The notes beneath the pieces were generated by a model. It ran no database searches. It was not told where the DNA came from and saw nothing but the letters and a program-made list of their open reading frames with translations. Both the position numbers and the translations under genes were made by a program. From IMG/VR virus record IMGVR_UViG_3300031951_000588, positions 1 to 36,155 of that record: a DNA stretch of 36,155 nt; one strand, given 5' to 3'. Of the stretch, positions 1 through 5,673 are shown piece by piece. The number at the start of each line of letters is the position of its first letter. Within the stretch, counting starts at the first letter, position 1. The DNA comes from a virus.

Positions 1-138
1 AACAATATTTTTGTCTTTTAAATCTTTTACAAGATACCAACCTATAGAAAATGATTCAAATAAAAAGGCTTCAAAATGAAATAAATTTTTATATCTTTTA
101 CTTAAAACAAAAGAGTTTTTATTATTACTAACTGGTAA
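1..138. repeat. left copy of 138-bp terminal direct repeat (circular closure)
   Basis: Bases 1-138 recur at 36018-36155 with a single difference (A at 127, G at 36144). The first 126 bases are identical. A gene reads continuously from 222 down to 1 and then from 36017 down to 35967, so the two ends are one locus. The repeat therefore most likely shows that the contig is circular, or circularly permuted, rather than a biological attachment site. Confidence 0.95.
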
Positions 139-222
139 ATTATTTTCAACACAAATATGTTTTAATATATCCGCTTGTTCTTGGCTTTCTACTTTTACAC
201 AAGTATTAAATATCGTTTTCAT
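1..222 (-). CDS. hypothetical protein, 5' part of a gene spanning the contig junction (residues 1-74 of 90)
   Basis: The ATG at 222-220 opens a frame beginning MKTIFNTCVKVESQEQ that runs off the left edge at position 1. Joined to the right end (36017 downward) it continues to a TAG at 35967-35969, giving 90 residues. The start overlaps the stop of the upstream 76-aa gene as ATGA, which supports this start. The protein is small, rich in aromatic residues, with no membrane segment or motif I recognise. It is followed across the junction by the 67-aa gene at 35776-35979, whose start overlaps its end. The function is unknown. Confidence 0.8.
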   Translation of the reverse strand, partial: MKTIFNTCVKVESQEQADILKHICVENNLPVSNNKNSFVLSKRYKNLFHFEAFLFESFSIGWYLVKDLKDKNIV

Positions 223-449
223 TCTTTCACAAATTTAAAGTTATCGTTTATTTTTTTAGTTTGGTTTTTAGGTGCTACTAATATCATAGTTTTGCCGTCT
301 TGGCTCATCCAACGCCAACCGTTTTTTATCCTTTGCACTTCGATTTCGTGAAGTTTAGGAAGTGACTTTTGCGCCTTTGTTTTAATTTGGTGTTCTATCT
401 CCCAAATAGTGAGGCTTTCCTCTTTTGGTTTTTCTTTTAAGTTTCTCAT
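219..449 (-). CDS. hypothetical protein, 76 aa
   Basis: A lysine-rich small protein beginning MRNLKEKPKEESLTIWEIE. The N-terminal third looks helical; the middle (QRIKNGWRWMSQDGKTMILV) looks like a short beta element. I do not recognise the family. Its ATG overlaps the stop of the HTH protein gene by 4 nt (446-449), and its own stop overlaps the ATG of the junction-spanning gene by 4 nt. It is thus inside a tightly coupled early operon with the HTH, SSB and ERF genes. Confidence 0.7.
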   Translation of the reverse strand: MRNLKEKPKEESLTIWEIEHQIKTKAQKSLPKLHEIEVQRIKNGWRWMSQDGKTMILVAPKNQTKKINDNFKFVKE

Positions 450-724
450 AATTGATGTAATTCTAAAAAGTTTAATTTGCTTTGGTAAATTTCAGTAGTT
501 CGTGTAACGTATATAATCGTTGGCAGTTCCTCTTTACGCCTTAAAGTGTAATCTGTTATCGTTTGTGCTTGTTTATACGTTAAAAGATATTGATACTTAC
601 CTTTGTAGCATATCGGTCTGTAATCGTATTTTAAACAGAGATTTAATAGCGTTCTAATTGGCACGTTAAAGATTTGGTTTATTTCTTTAAGCGTGTACAT
701 TTTTTCGTCTCTTGATAGTTTCAT
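446..724 (-). CDS. small helix-turn-helix DNA-binding protein, 92 aa
   Basis: Starting at residue 9, the segment MYTLKEINQIFNVPIRTL reads like a MerR/excisionase-type winged HTH: a leading beta-strand with 'tlkE(i)', then 'F-N-V-P-x-R-T-L' as the turn and recognition helix, and a wing around YKGKYQYLLT. Short proteins of this type act as excisionases, operator-binding regulators or replication accessory factors. It lies downstream of the SSB gene, past a terminator at 737-765, and overlaps the next gene by 4 nt. No integrase was found, so a regulatory role is more likely than excision. It is one of few visible candidates for a phage transcription regulator. Confidence 0.6.
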   Translation of the reverse strand: MKLSRDEKMYTLKEINQIFNVPIRTLLNLCLKYDYRPICYKGKYQYLLTYKQAQTITDYTLRRKEELPTIIYVTRTTEIYQSKLNFLELHQL

Positions 725-736
725 AATTTACGGTGT

Positions 737-765
737 AAAAAAGAGCCACCGATTAAGATGGCTCT
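737..765 (-). terminator. rho-independent terminator after the SSB-like gene
   Basis: On the minus strand AGAGCCATC (765-757) pairs with GGTGGCTCT (750-742). This is nine pairs including one U-G, with a six-base loop, followed by a run of six T (742-737, starting with the last stem base). It sits 20 nt after the stop of the SSB-like gene. Confidence 0.85.
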
Positions 766-784
766 CGGTTAGTGTGTTGATTGT

Positions 785-1141
785 TTAGAATGGCAACGGG
801 TTATTTGGGTCTTCCGTTCCTAAGTTTTCGTTTTCGCTAAATATCGGTTCGCTTTGTGTTTCCACTTTGCTAATTTTCCAAGCTGATAATGTTGTGTAAT
901 ATTTACCTTGATACTCGTTGCAATTAACGTTAAACTCAACCGTTACGTTGTCATTAACTTTGTTGTATTTGTTAAAGTTTTGCACTTTCTCTTCTCCGAA
1001 TACTTCAAAGCAATAAGTATTATTATACTGTGCATCGCTTGTTACTACAAATGATTGCTTTTGCCATTCTGTACCTGACTTAGTTTGACCGCTTTCTAAC
1101 GGTAATACTTTTGTGATTTTCCCTGAAATTTGTAAACTCAT
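785..1141 (-). CDS. ssb: single-stranded DNA-binding OB-fold protein (DUF3127-like)
   Basis: 118 residues beginning MSLQISGKITKVLPLESGQ. The pattern GKI..VLP..SGQTKSG..WQKQSFVV..(D)xQYxxTYCFEVFGEEKV matches the Bacteroidota OB-fold family known as DUF3127, which has an SSB-like arrangement of strands. The tail is acidic and ends DPNNPLPF, like the conserved acidic tip of SSB proteins that recruits partner proteins. It lies directly downstream of an ERF annealing protein and a 149-aa gene, a standard recombination/replication cassette. The likely role is to coat single-stranded phage DNA during replication and annealing. SSB function is inferred from fold pattern, tail and context. Confidence 0.85.
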   Translation of the reverse strand: MSLQISGKITKVLPLESGQTKSGTEWQKQSFVVTSDAQYNNTYCFEVFGEEKVQNFNKYNKVNDNVTVEFNVNCNEYQGKYYTTLSAWKISKVETQSEPIFSENENLGTEDPNNPLPF

Positions 1142-1146
1142 TTTAT

Positions 1147-1596
1147 TTAAAATTTAATTGTTAAACTTGATTTTGTGTAACTTGTGCTAACTTTTGGCAC
1201 TTCGCCATATTCTGTAAAAATAGGCTCTTCCGACTTTAAAGCGGTTTTTAATATCTCTTCTCGGTCTTTAAGTTGTTTGTTTAAATTAGACCAAACTTCA
1301 TCCTCTTTGAAGTTGTACATAGTTCTACCGTTTACGGGTGTAAATTCAACGCCTAAAACGGTTACTTTTTCATCGCTTACACTTTCCTTAATTTCTGTAA
1401 TTGCGTTTGAAATAACCTCGTTTAAACGTACTAAATTAGCTAAGGCTTCGTGCTTTGATACTTCGCCACCGTCGATAATTTGTTTGGCTAAATTTACGCC
1501 AGTTTGTTGCGCTTCTTTTTTTGTGAAAGTTGCATCGTATAAAGTAACGATATCCTGCTCACGTAATTGCAAAAATTGTTCTGATGATTGTCCCAT
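1147..1596 (-). CDS. hypothetical protein in the ERF-SSB cassette, 149 aa
   Basis: Largely helical protein beginning MGQSSEQFLQLREQDIV, with a helical stretch around residues 40-75 (alternating charged and aliphatic residues) and a beta-rich C-terminus ending in KSSLTIKF. I do not recognise a catalytic motif. The ATG at 1596 shares a base with the ERF stop codon, and its own stop is 5 nt before the SSB start, so the three are probably translated together. Genes of this size between ERF/RecT and SSB in Bacteroidota phages are usually uncharacterised recombination accessory proteins; that link is only contextual. Confidence 0.7.
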   Translation of the reverse strand: MGQSSEQFLQLREQDIVTLYDATFTKKEAQQTGVNLAKQIIDGGEVSKHEALANLVRLNEVISNAITEIKESVSDEKVTVLGVEFTPVNGRTMYNFKEDEVWSNLNKQLKDREEILKTALKSEEPIFTEYGEVPKVSTSYTKSSLTIKF

Positions 1597-2120
1597 TATT
1601 TCAAAGTGTTTTTAAGGTTAGTTGCAAAATCTTTAATTGCAAATTGTTCTGTTGGTGTCAATGATAAAAATACATTCTTTAACTCTTCTTGTGTTTTACA
1701 AGCCGATAAGCGTGTTTCTAAACGTTTAACATCAATTTCAGCTTTTTGAGTTTGTTCTCCACAAGCGTCTAAGTCTTTATCTGTAATCAATCCTAACGCA
1801 CTCGATAAAGCATAACGACGAATGTAAGTTATTGCACTACCCAATACTTGAAAGTCATTCATTCCTTTGAGCGTTACACCGCTCGGAATAGTAGTTGTAG
1901 TGTCTAATTGTTGACCGCTTTCAATATGAAATACAATAGTTTTAATATTGTTATCTCCTACTAATTGCGTAAATCCTAAACCGTGTTTTTTAAGTAACGG
2001 ATTGATAGTGGTAAAAATAGCGGTTAAATCTGCATAAGAATAGCCGTAACCTTGCGTACCTTTATGTATAACTGGTACTTCTTGTTGGAACTCAGCCAAC
2101 GCTTTAAATAATTCTTTCAT
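1596..2120 (-). CDS. erf: ERF-family single-strand annealing recombinase
   Basis: 174 residues. The N-terminal half carries the ERF signature: FQQEVPVIHKGTQGYGYSYADL, then INPLLKKHGLGFTQ, then the conserved SAITYIRRYALSSALGL at about residues 97-113, followed by DLDACGE. ERF proteins anneal complementary single strands and circularise or recombine phage DNA (P22 Erf is the prototype). A short helical C-terminal region (about 125-174) may contact SSB. It is coupled to the 149-aa and SSB-like genes downstream. The ATG at 2120 is 54 nt after the stop of the preceding secreted-protein gene. Confidence 0.92.
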   Translation of the reverse strand: MKELFKALAEFQQEVPVIHKGTQGYGYSYADLTAIFTTINPLLKKHGLGFTQLVGDNNIKTIVFHIESGQQLDTTTTIPSGVTLKGMNDFQVLGSAITYIRRYALSSALGLITDKDLDACGEQTQKAEIDVKRLETRLSACKTQEELKNVFLSLTPTEQFAIKDFATNLKNTLK

Positions 2121-2142
2121 TTGTTTTTGGTTTAAATTTAAC

Positions 2143-2174
2143 GCAATATAAACATATTTGTTTAGTTATGCAAA
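2143..2174 (-). promoter_or_regulatory. possible weak promoter before erf
   Basis: On the minus strand TTTG (2174-2171), 20 nt, then TATATTGC (2150-2143), a partial match to the Bacteroidota TTG-N19-TAnnTTTG pattern, lying in the 54-nt gap before erf. The -7 box deviates, so this could be chance in AT-rich DNA. Confidence 0.3.
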
Positions 2175-2495
2175 TTATTTGCGGACAAAAGTTGAATAAC
2201 TTTGCGATATTACACCGTTTACGGTTCTTGTAATTGTAAAAGTTGCTGACTTAAAACCACGTTCAACTGGAATAGATACCATATAAGCACGACTTCCTGA
2301 TAACGTTGCGGAATAAACTACTTGACCATTTCGAGTGATTAAATAGTTAGAAAGTTCGTTTGGGTAACTGTCGTTAATGTACCAACCTAAGTTGACTACA
2401 TTTGTGTTTTGTTGACCGTAATAAACCCCGTTGAAGTTATAAACTTGCGGTTGTTGTTGTAAGCTGAATAACAGCGTTAAAATTAGTGTTTTCAT
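2175..2495 (-). CDS. putative secreted/periplasmic small protein, 106 aa
   Basis: The N-terminus MKTLILTLLFSLQQQPQ is a short basic-hydrophobic segment like a signal peptide, though it lacks a cysteine lipobox. The remainder is beta-rich (VVNLGWYIND, NYLITRNGQVVYSATLSG, SATFTITRTVNG), resembling an Ig-like or fibronectin-like sandwich of about 90 residues. No phage structural role is evident and it lies outside the tail operon, so it may act in the cell envelope of the infected host, for example in exclusion of other phages. Its start overlaps the stop of the 44-aa gene by 4 nt, which fixes the ATG. Function unknown. Confidence 0.65.
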   Translation of the reverse strand: MKTLILTLLFSLQQQPQVYNFNGVYYGQQNTNVVNLGWYINDSYPNELSNYLITRNGQVVYSATLSGSRAYMVSIPVERGFKSATFTITRTVNGVISQSYSTFVRK

Positions 2496-2626
2496 TTGAA
2501 TTGATAGTTATAGGTTTTTAAATTAGGATTTCTAAATCTTTGAAATGCTCTTGTCATTGCATTGTCATTAGCGTAATGAATGGATTTTATTTTTAACATC
2601 CATTCGGCAAAGTTTTGTGTTCTCAT
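2492..2626 (-). CDS. small hypothetical protein, 44 aa
   Basis: ATG at 2626-2624 and TGA at 2494-2492. The product begins MRTQNFAEWMLKIKSIHYA and is basic (several K/R, ending YNYQFK). Both ends overlap neighbours as ATGA (with the 64-aa gene upstream and the 106-aa gene downstream), strong evidence for a translated gene despite its length. No family recognised. Confidence 0.65.
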   Translation of the reverse strand: MRTQNFAEWMLKIKSIHYANDNAMTRAFQRFRNPNLKTYNYQFK

Positions 2627-2817
2627 AAGTTTTTAGTTAAATGGTTTAATAATTGTTTTTCCCTTTCGGTTAGCTCAACAATAGGCTCGTTAAAAATACT
2701 ATCGTGTACGTTTACACCTTGTTTATACTTTGTTTGTTCTTTTATGTTTTGCAAAAGTTTACCTTTAATCGCTTTGTTGTTTGCGATAAATAGTTGTAAT
2801 GTGTTAATGCCTTTCAT
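2623..2817 (-). CDS. small hypothetical protein, 64 aa
   Basis: Begins MKGINTLQLFIANNKAIKG. A helical, charged protein with a C-terminal segment LTEREKQLLNHLTKNL that resembles a short DNA- or protein-binding helix pair. It overlaps both neighbours by 4 nt (ATGA). It is part of the run of small genes at 3.4-2.2 kb expressed from the composite promoter at 3.47-3.53 kb. Function unknown. Confidence 0.65.
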   Translation of the reverse strand: MKGINTLQLFIANNKAIKGKLLQNIKEQTKYKQGVNVHDSIFNEPIVELTEREKQLLNHLTKNL

Positions 2818-2993
2818 AGTGATTCGATTAGTTTGGTTAATTTAGATTGTTTTTTGCTCAGCTTTAATTGTTGTTCAGTTGTTAAACCGCCAATAAATCC
2901 GAATATTTGACTAAGTTCTTTTAATGTTTCTATTTGTCGGTTTAACTTTTTAATCTTATCTATTTTGTCCGATGGTATTACGTGAGAATTCAT
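2814..2993 (-). CDS. small helical protein, 59 aa
   Basis: ATG at 2993-2991, TGA at 2816-2814. The product begins MNSHVIPSDKIDKIKKLN and is mostly a long amphipathic helix, with a glycine break (FGFIGGL) near residue 34 and a lysine-rich C-terminus. The stop overlaps the next ATG by 4 nt. The first 38 nt overlap the 3' end of the 76-aa gene in another frame. No family recognised; possibly a coiled-coil accessory protein. Confidence 0.6.
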   Translation of the reverse strand: MNSHVIPSDKIDKIKKLNRQIETLKELSQIFGFIGGLTTEQQLKLSKKQSKLTKLIESL

Positions 2994-3186
2994 TTTCTTT
3001 TAGTTTTTTATTTAATAATTTAATTTTATTTTCTAAGTCGTTGATGTATATTTCTACTACTTCGGGTATTTCGTTTTCGCTGGCGTAAATATCGTAAAGC
3101 TCTTCGCTTGTGTATTCCTTTACTGTTTCGGTTACGTTTGCGGGGCTACCTGATTGATAGCCCCAAGTTTCTTTGTCTATGCTCAT
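2956..3186 (-). CDS. hypothetical protein, 76 aa
   Basis: Acidic protein beginning MSIDKETWGYQSGSPANV, with a central acidic stretch (EELYDIYASENEIPEVVE) and a C-terminal basic coiled-coil helix (LENKIKLLNKKLKE). The gene starts 7 nt after the preceding stop and overlaps the next gene by 38 nt. Acidic small proteins of this kind are common early phage products that bind host enzymes, but nothing here is specific. Confidence 0.6.
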   Translation of the reverse strand: MSIDKETWGYQSGSPANVTETVKEYTSEELYDIYASENEIPEVVEIYINDLENKIKLLNKKLKENEFSRNTIGQNR

Positions 3187-3193
3187 AATTTAA

Positions 3194-3430
3194 CTAATTA
3201 ATACCTTTTTCATCTAAAAGGTTATTAAACATATTTTCAATTAACAAATCTCCTTCTTTTGTTGTAGTGCCGTTTAAGTTATACAATCTTCTGTATAATT
3301 TTTGCATACTGTCTTTGTATAATTCTAAAGCATTTTGCATATCATTAGAATTTTTAATTTCTAATTTTGCAACTTTAATAAAATTAAAGAAGTCATTTAA
3401 TTGTTCTGTACTTACGTTTAAAGTTGTCAT
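3194..3430 (-). CDS. small hypothetical protein, 78 aa, first gene of its operon
   Basis: I place the start at the ATG at 3430-3428 (MTTLNVSTEQLNDFFNFIK). The frame stays open upstream to a TTG near 3511, but that extension would run through the promoter element at 3461-3530, so it is rejected. The product is helical, with a central amphipathic helix (ELYKDSMQKLYRRLYNL). It heads the small-gene operon leading to erf and ssb. No recognised family. Confidence 0.65.
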   Translation of the reverse strand: MTTLNVSTEQLNDFFNFIKVAKLEIKNSNDMQNALELYKDSMQKLYRRLYNLNGTTTKEGDLLIENMFNNLLDEKGIN

Positions 3431-3460
3431 AATTTTAAAGTTTTTGTTATTATTATGATG

Positions 3461-3530
3461 TAAAAGTAAAACGATTCTATTTCTTAAAAAAATAAAATCG
3501 TTTAAATGCAAAAATAATCGATGAAATGCA
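3461..3530 (-). promoter_or_regulatory. composite promoter, copy A (tandem RCAYTTAATCGATT + TAnnTTTr box)
   Basis: On the minus strand GCATTTCATCGATT is followed 20 bp later by GCATTTAAACGATT (their CGATT ends at 3516-3520 and 3496-3500), then a T-rich stretch, then TACTTTTA (3469-3462). The box begins 27 bp from the proximal CGATT end; it is 28 bp in copies B, C and D. Predicted transcription starts about 7 nt after the box and drives the gene starting at 3430. A -33 TTG at the usual place is lacking, which suggests an activator. Confidence 0.7.
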
Positions 3531-3585
3531 GTTTAGTTTGATAATGTGCTATAAAATAGCGACTATAAACGAGTTACAGGCAATA

Positions 3586-4479
3586 CTACGACCACTCCGC
3601 AAAAGATAGAATGTGTGCAATAATATCAACTGTCCACCCATCTCCTATACAATCATACGCTTCATCGTAAGACAATATTTTTGTGTAGCCAATAGGTAGT
3701 GTTTGTAATTTTTCAATTTCAGTTTGTGAAAGGTAGCGATATACACCATCTTTCAATAAATAGTTTTCATTCCATTTCTTATGCCCATTAGCAGTTAAAC
3801 AACCACTTTTAGGATATGGATTTACCCTTGTATATCCATTAGCAATAGATTTTTTACCGCTTTCAGAAGTTAACCACTTTACTCTACATTCATCAGCTAA
3901 TTGCCCAGAGTAGTTAAATACATCAGTAGTTGTAATTCCTTTGTCTGTTGGTTGTTTAACTCCAGGAATGTTCGTCCAATAATATCTTGGTCTATTTTGA
4001 GCAGAAACTAATTTACTATTTATTGAAATAGGTTTAACTCCTAATGTTTCTGTGATTATCTCTGTGGCTTCTTTGTTACCGTGTGTATTTTCAAGCAAAA
4101 AATACTTTGGTTTTACTTCTTCAAGTAATCTAACATACTCCCAAAATAATTTACTTTCAGAGTGTTCAAGTCCTTCTTGGTTTTTATTCAATCTTGAAAT
4201 TCCTTTACAAGGAGAGCCACCTATCAATAAATCAATTTTTTGTAAATCGCTACCTTTCACATTCAAAACACTGCCTAATTGTATAGTGTTGGGGTAGTTG
4301 CTTTGTGTACATTTTATTGCGTGTGGTTTAATCTCACTGGCAAAATATTGTCTTACTTCATAACCAGCACGTTCTAATGCAATTTGTCCGCAGGAAATAC
4401 CATCGAATAGAGAAAGTACTGCCTGTAACACGGGTTTTGCGTCATTGGGGGTTTGGTGTTTCAAATTAACTTCTATCAT
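3586..4479 (-). CDS. DNA (cytosine-5) methyltransferase
   Basis: 297 residues with the C5-methyltransferase motifs in order: motif I SLFDGISCG (about 23-31), motif IV GGSPCKG with catalytic Cys91, motif VI LLENTHGN (Glu130; the usual ENV is ENT here), motif VIII QNRPR (161-165), and motif X IGDGWTVDIIAHIL near the C-terminus (Asp where Asn is usual). It transfers a methyl group from S-adenosylmethionine to cytosine in a short DNA target. No restriction endonuclease is next to it, so it is probably an orphan phage enzyme protecting phage DNA from host restriction. It follows the spanin gene after 70 nt in the operon driven by promoter C. Confidence 0.93.
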   Translation of the reverse strand: MIEVNLKHQTPNDAKPVLQAVLSLFDGISCGQIALERAGYEVRQYFASEIKPHAIKCTQSNYPNTIQLGSVLNVKGSDLQKIDLLIGGSPCKGISRLNKNQEGLEHSESKLFWEYVRLLEEVKPKYFLLENTHGNKEATEIITETLGVKPISINSKLVSAQNRPRYYWTNIPGVKQPTDKGITTTDVFNYSGQLADECRVKWLTSESGKKSIANGYTRVNPYPKSGCLTANGHKKWNENYLLKDGVYRYLSQTEIEKLQTLPIGYTKILSYDEAYDCIGDGWTVDIIAHILSFAEWS

Positions 4480-4549
4480 ATAATCAAATTTTGTTTTTCA
4501 AATGAGCTTTAGTGCTGGAAATCCCCAACGAACGCAAAGCCCGAAAACG

Positions 4550-5044
4550 TTATATGCTATCAAACCTATTTCTATTTTTATACGCTACATAAGTCAAAAA
4601 AAGGAGTAATAAAATAAAGAAACTAAATCCTAAGTAATGCCAAAAATTAAATCCTTTTCGCTCAGTTTCTTTTGTAGCTACTTCAATAGTTTGCTTTGCG
4701 CTCGTTTTTACCGTTTTTAAGCCGTTTTCAGCTACTTTTATTTCAGTATCGACGCTTTTATTAACTTGCGTTTGTTTGCGCTTAATTTTAGCGTTAAAAT
4801 ACGTTTGCTTGTTTCCATTGCTATCAATTACCTCAATAGCTTTTGTAGTGTCTATTGGCGTTATTTCAAGTTCGTCGGTAAAAGTATTAACTGTTTCGTT
4901 TGTTTTGGTTTCAGAAACTTTTGAGGTAGTGTCTTTTAAAGTTGTTGTTACTTCTGTTTTTACTTCGGTTTCTGATTTGTTTACCTTTCGTGCGCCACAG
5001 CTAACCAATGTTAGCGCCGATAGTAGTATAATTGTTTTTTTCAT
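4550..5044 (-). CDS. putative unimolecular spanin (lipobox at N-terminus, transmembrane helix at C-terminus)
   Basis: 164 residues. The N-terminus MKKTIILLSALTLVSCG is a lipoprotein signal with lipobox L-V-S-C, so Cys16 would be lipidated for the outer membrane. A long Thr/Lys/Glu-rich periplasmic linker follows (about 20-130), then one strong transmembrane helix (YLGFSFFILLLLFLTYVAY, about 136-155) and a short basic cytoplasmic tail. This is the topology of unimolecular spanins such as phage T1 gp11, which tether inner and outer membranes and fuse them at lysis. It is about 2.7 kb from the endolysin gene, an unusual separation. The function is inferred from topology alone. Confidence 0.72.
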   Translation of the reverse strand: MKKTIILLSALTLVSCGARKVNKSETEVKTEVTTTLKDTTSKVSETKTNETVNTFTDELEITPIDTTKAIEVIDSNGNKQTYFNAKIKRKQTQVNKSVDTEIKVAENGLKTVKTSAKQTIEVATKETERKGFNFWHYLGFSFFILLLLFLTYVAYKNRNRFDSI

Positions 5045-5045
5045 A

Positions 5046-5267
5046 TTACATATTTATAAAGTTACTAATTTCGTTTTTGTCGCCTTGCGTTTCTACACCG
5101 TAAGACTGTTTAAATGCTATTACCTCTTCGAGTAAGTTTATAGCGTCGGTCTTGTACTCCGCTTTTAACGTTGGTTTGCGACATCTTTGTATCTCGTCTT
5201 TAATTGACATCAACTTACTGTAATAGCTTTCGCAAATTGTGTTTATTTCGTACTGTTTAAATTCCAT
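5046..5267 (-). CDS. small hypothetical protein, 73 aa
   Basis: Begins MEFKQYEINTICESYYSK. Helical and charged, with no membrane segment. It is the first gene downstream of composite promoter C and lies one base upstream of the spanin gene, so the two are likely co-translated. I do not recognise the family. Confidence 0.65.
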   Translation of the reverse strand: MEFKQYEINTICESYYSKLMSIKDEIQRCRKPTLKAEYKTDAINLLEEVIAFKQSYGVETQGDKNEISNFINM

Positions 5268-5293
5268 ATTTTATTAGTTTTTAAATTATTTGT

Positions 5294-5363
5294 CAAATCT
5301 ACTTTATTGTTTTGAGATAATAAAAAAAAATCGATTAAAGTGCTAATTTAATAGATTAAGTGT
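5294..5363 (-). promoter_or_regulatory. composite promoter, copy C (tandem element + TAGATTTG)
   Basis: On the minus strand ACACTTAATCTATT (5363-5350) and GCACTTTAATCGATT (5343-5329) form the tandem pair. After 27 nt comes TAGATTTG (5301-5294), a full TAnnTTTG box. The box-to-element spacing equals that of copies B and D. It lies in the 111-bp gap between the MazG-like gene and the 73-aa gene, which begins 27 nt after the box. Confidence 0.75.
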
Positions 5364-5378
5364 ATTGTAACTTTTATG

Positions 5379-5672
5379 TTACGTTAATTTTTTTATTTTT
5401 TCTTTGATAACCTCTAAGTATAAAGCTAAGTCCATAGCCTCTTCTTGAGCGTGATTTATCCAATCTAAAACGTTTAAATCTTTGCGCTCTAAATTAGTTC
5501 CATATTTGATAAACCCTATTTGGGAACGTTCGGCAATTTTACTTATAACCGATTGAACATATTTATCGTTAGGTTCTTTATAACCATCTTTTAATCTCAT
5601 ATAATTTTTTGCCCGTTCCTTTGCTGTGCGCTCGTTAAATTCGCTGTTAAATATTTCTTCGTCTAAGTACAT
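5379..5672 (-). CDS. MazG-like nucleotide pyrophosphohydrolase-related protein, 97 aa
   Basis: The pattern SQIGFIKYGTNLERKDL..DWINHAQEEAMDLALYLE (about residues 50-85) fits the small phage proteins related to MazG/dATP-dGTP diphosphohydrolases (the DUF5664-type group). The EExxD element in the third helix would bind the metal ion. Such enzymes hydrolyse NTPs or dNTPs to monophosphates, to adjust pools or remove alarmones. Only part of the four-helix metal site is visible, so catalysis is not certain. It follows the metallophosphoesterase stop closely: its ATG at 5672 is separated from 5674 by one base. Confidence 0.65.
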   Translation of the reverse strand: MYLDEEIFNSEFNERTAKERAKNYMRLKDGYKEPNDKYVQSVISKIAERSQIGFIKYGTNLERKDLNVLDWINHAQEEAMDLALYLEVIKEKIKKLT

Positions 5673-5673
5673 A

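Noticed and set aside
1-138. Physical short terminal repeats (T7-like ends)
   Set aside because: A gene runs through the repeat and the join, and the repeat has a variant base. Assembly overlap of a circular or permuted genome explains it better.
1184-1615. 143-codon open frame on the plus strand
   Set aside because: It is antisense to the well-supported 149-aa gene, has low-complexity Ser/Phe/Cys-rich composition typical of a shadow frame, and no promoter is seen for it.
3431-3511. 27-residue N-terminal extension of the 78-aa protein (TTG start)
   Set aside because: It would translate across the composite promoter's -7 box and leader; the ATG at 3430 is far more plausible.
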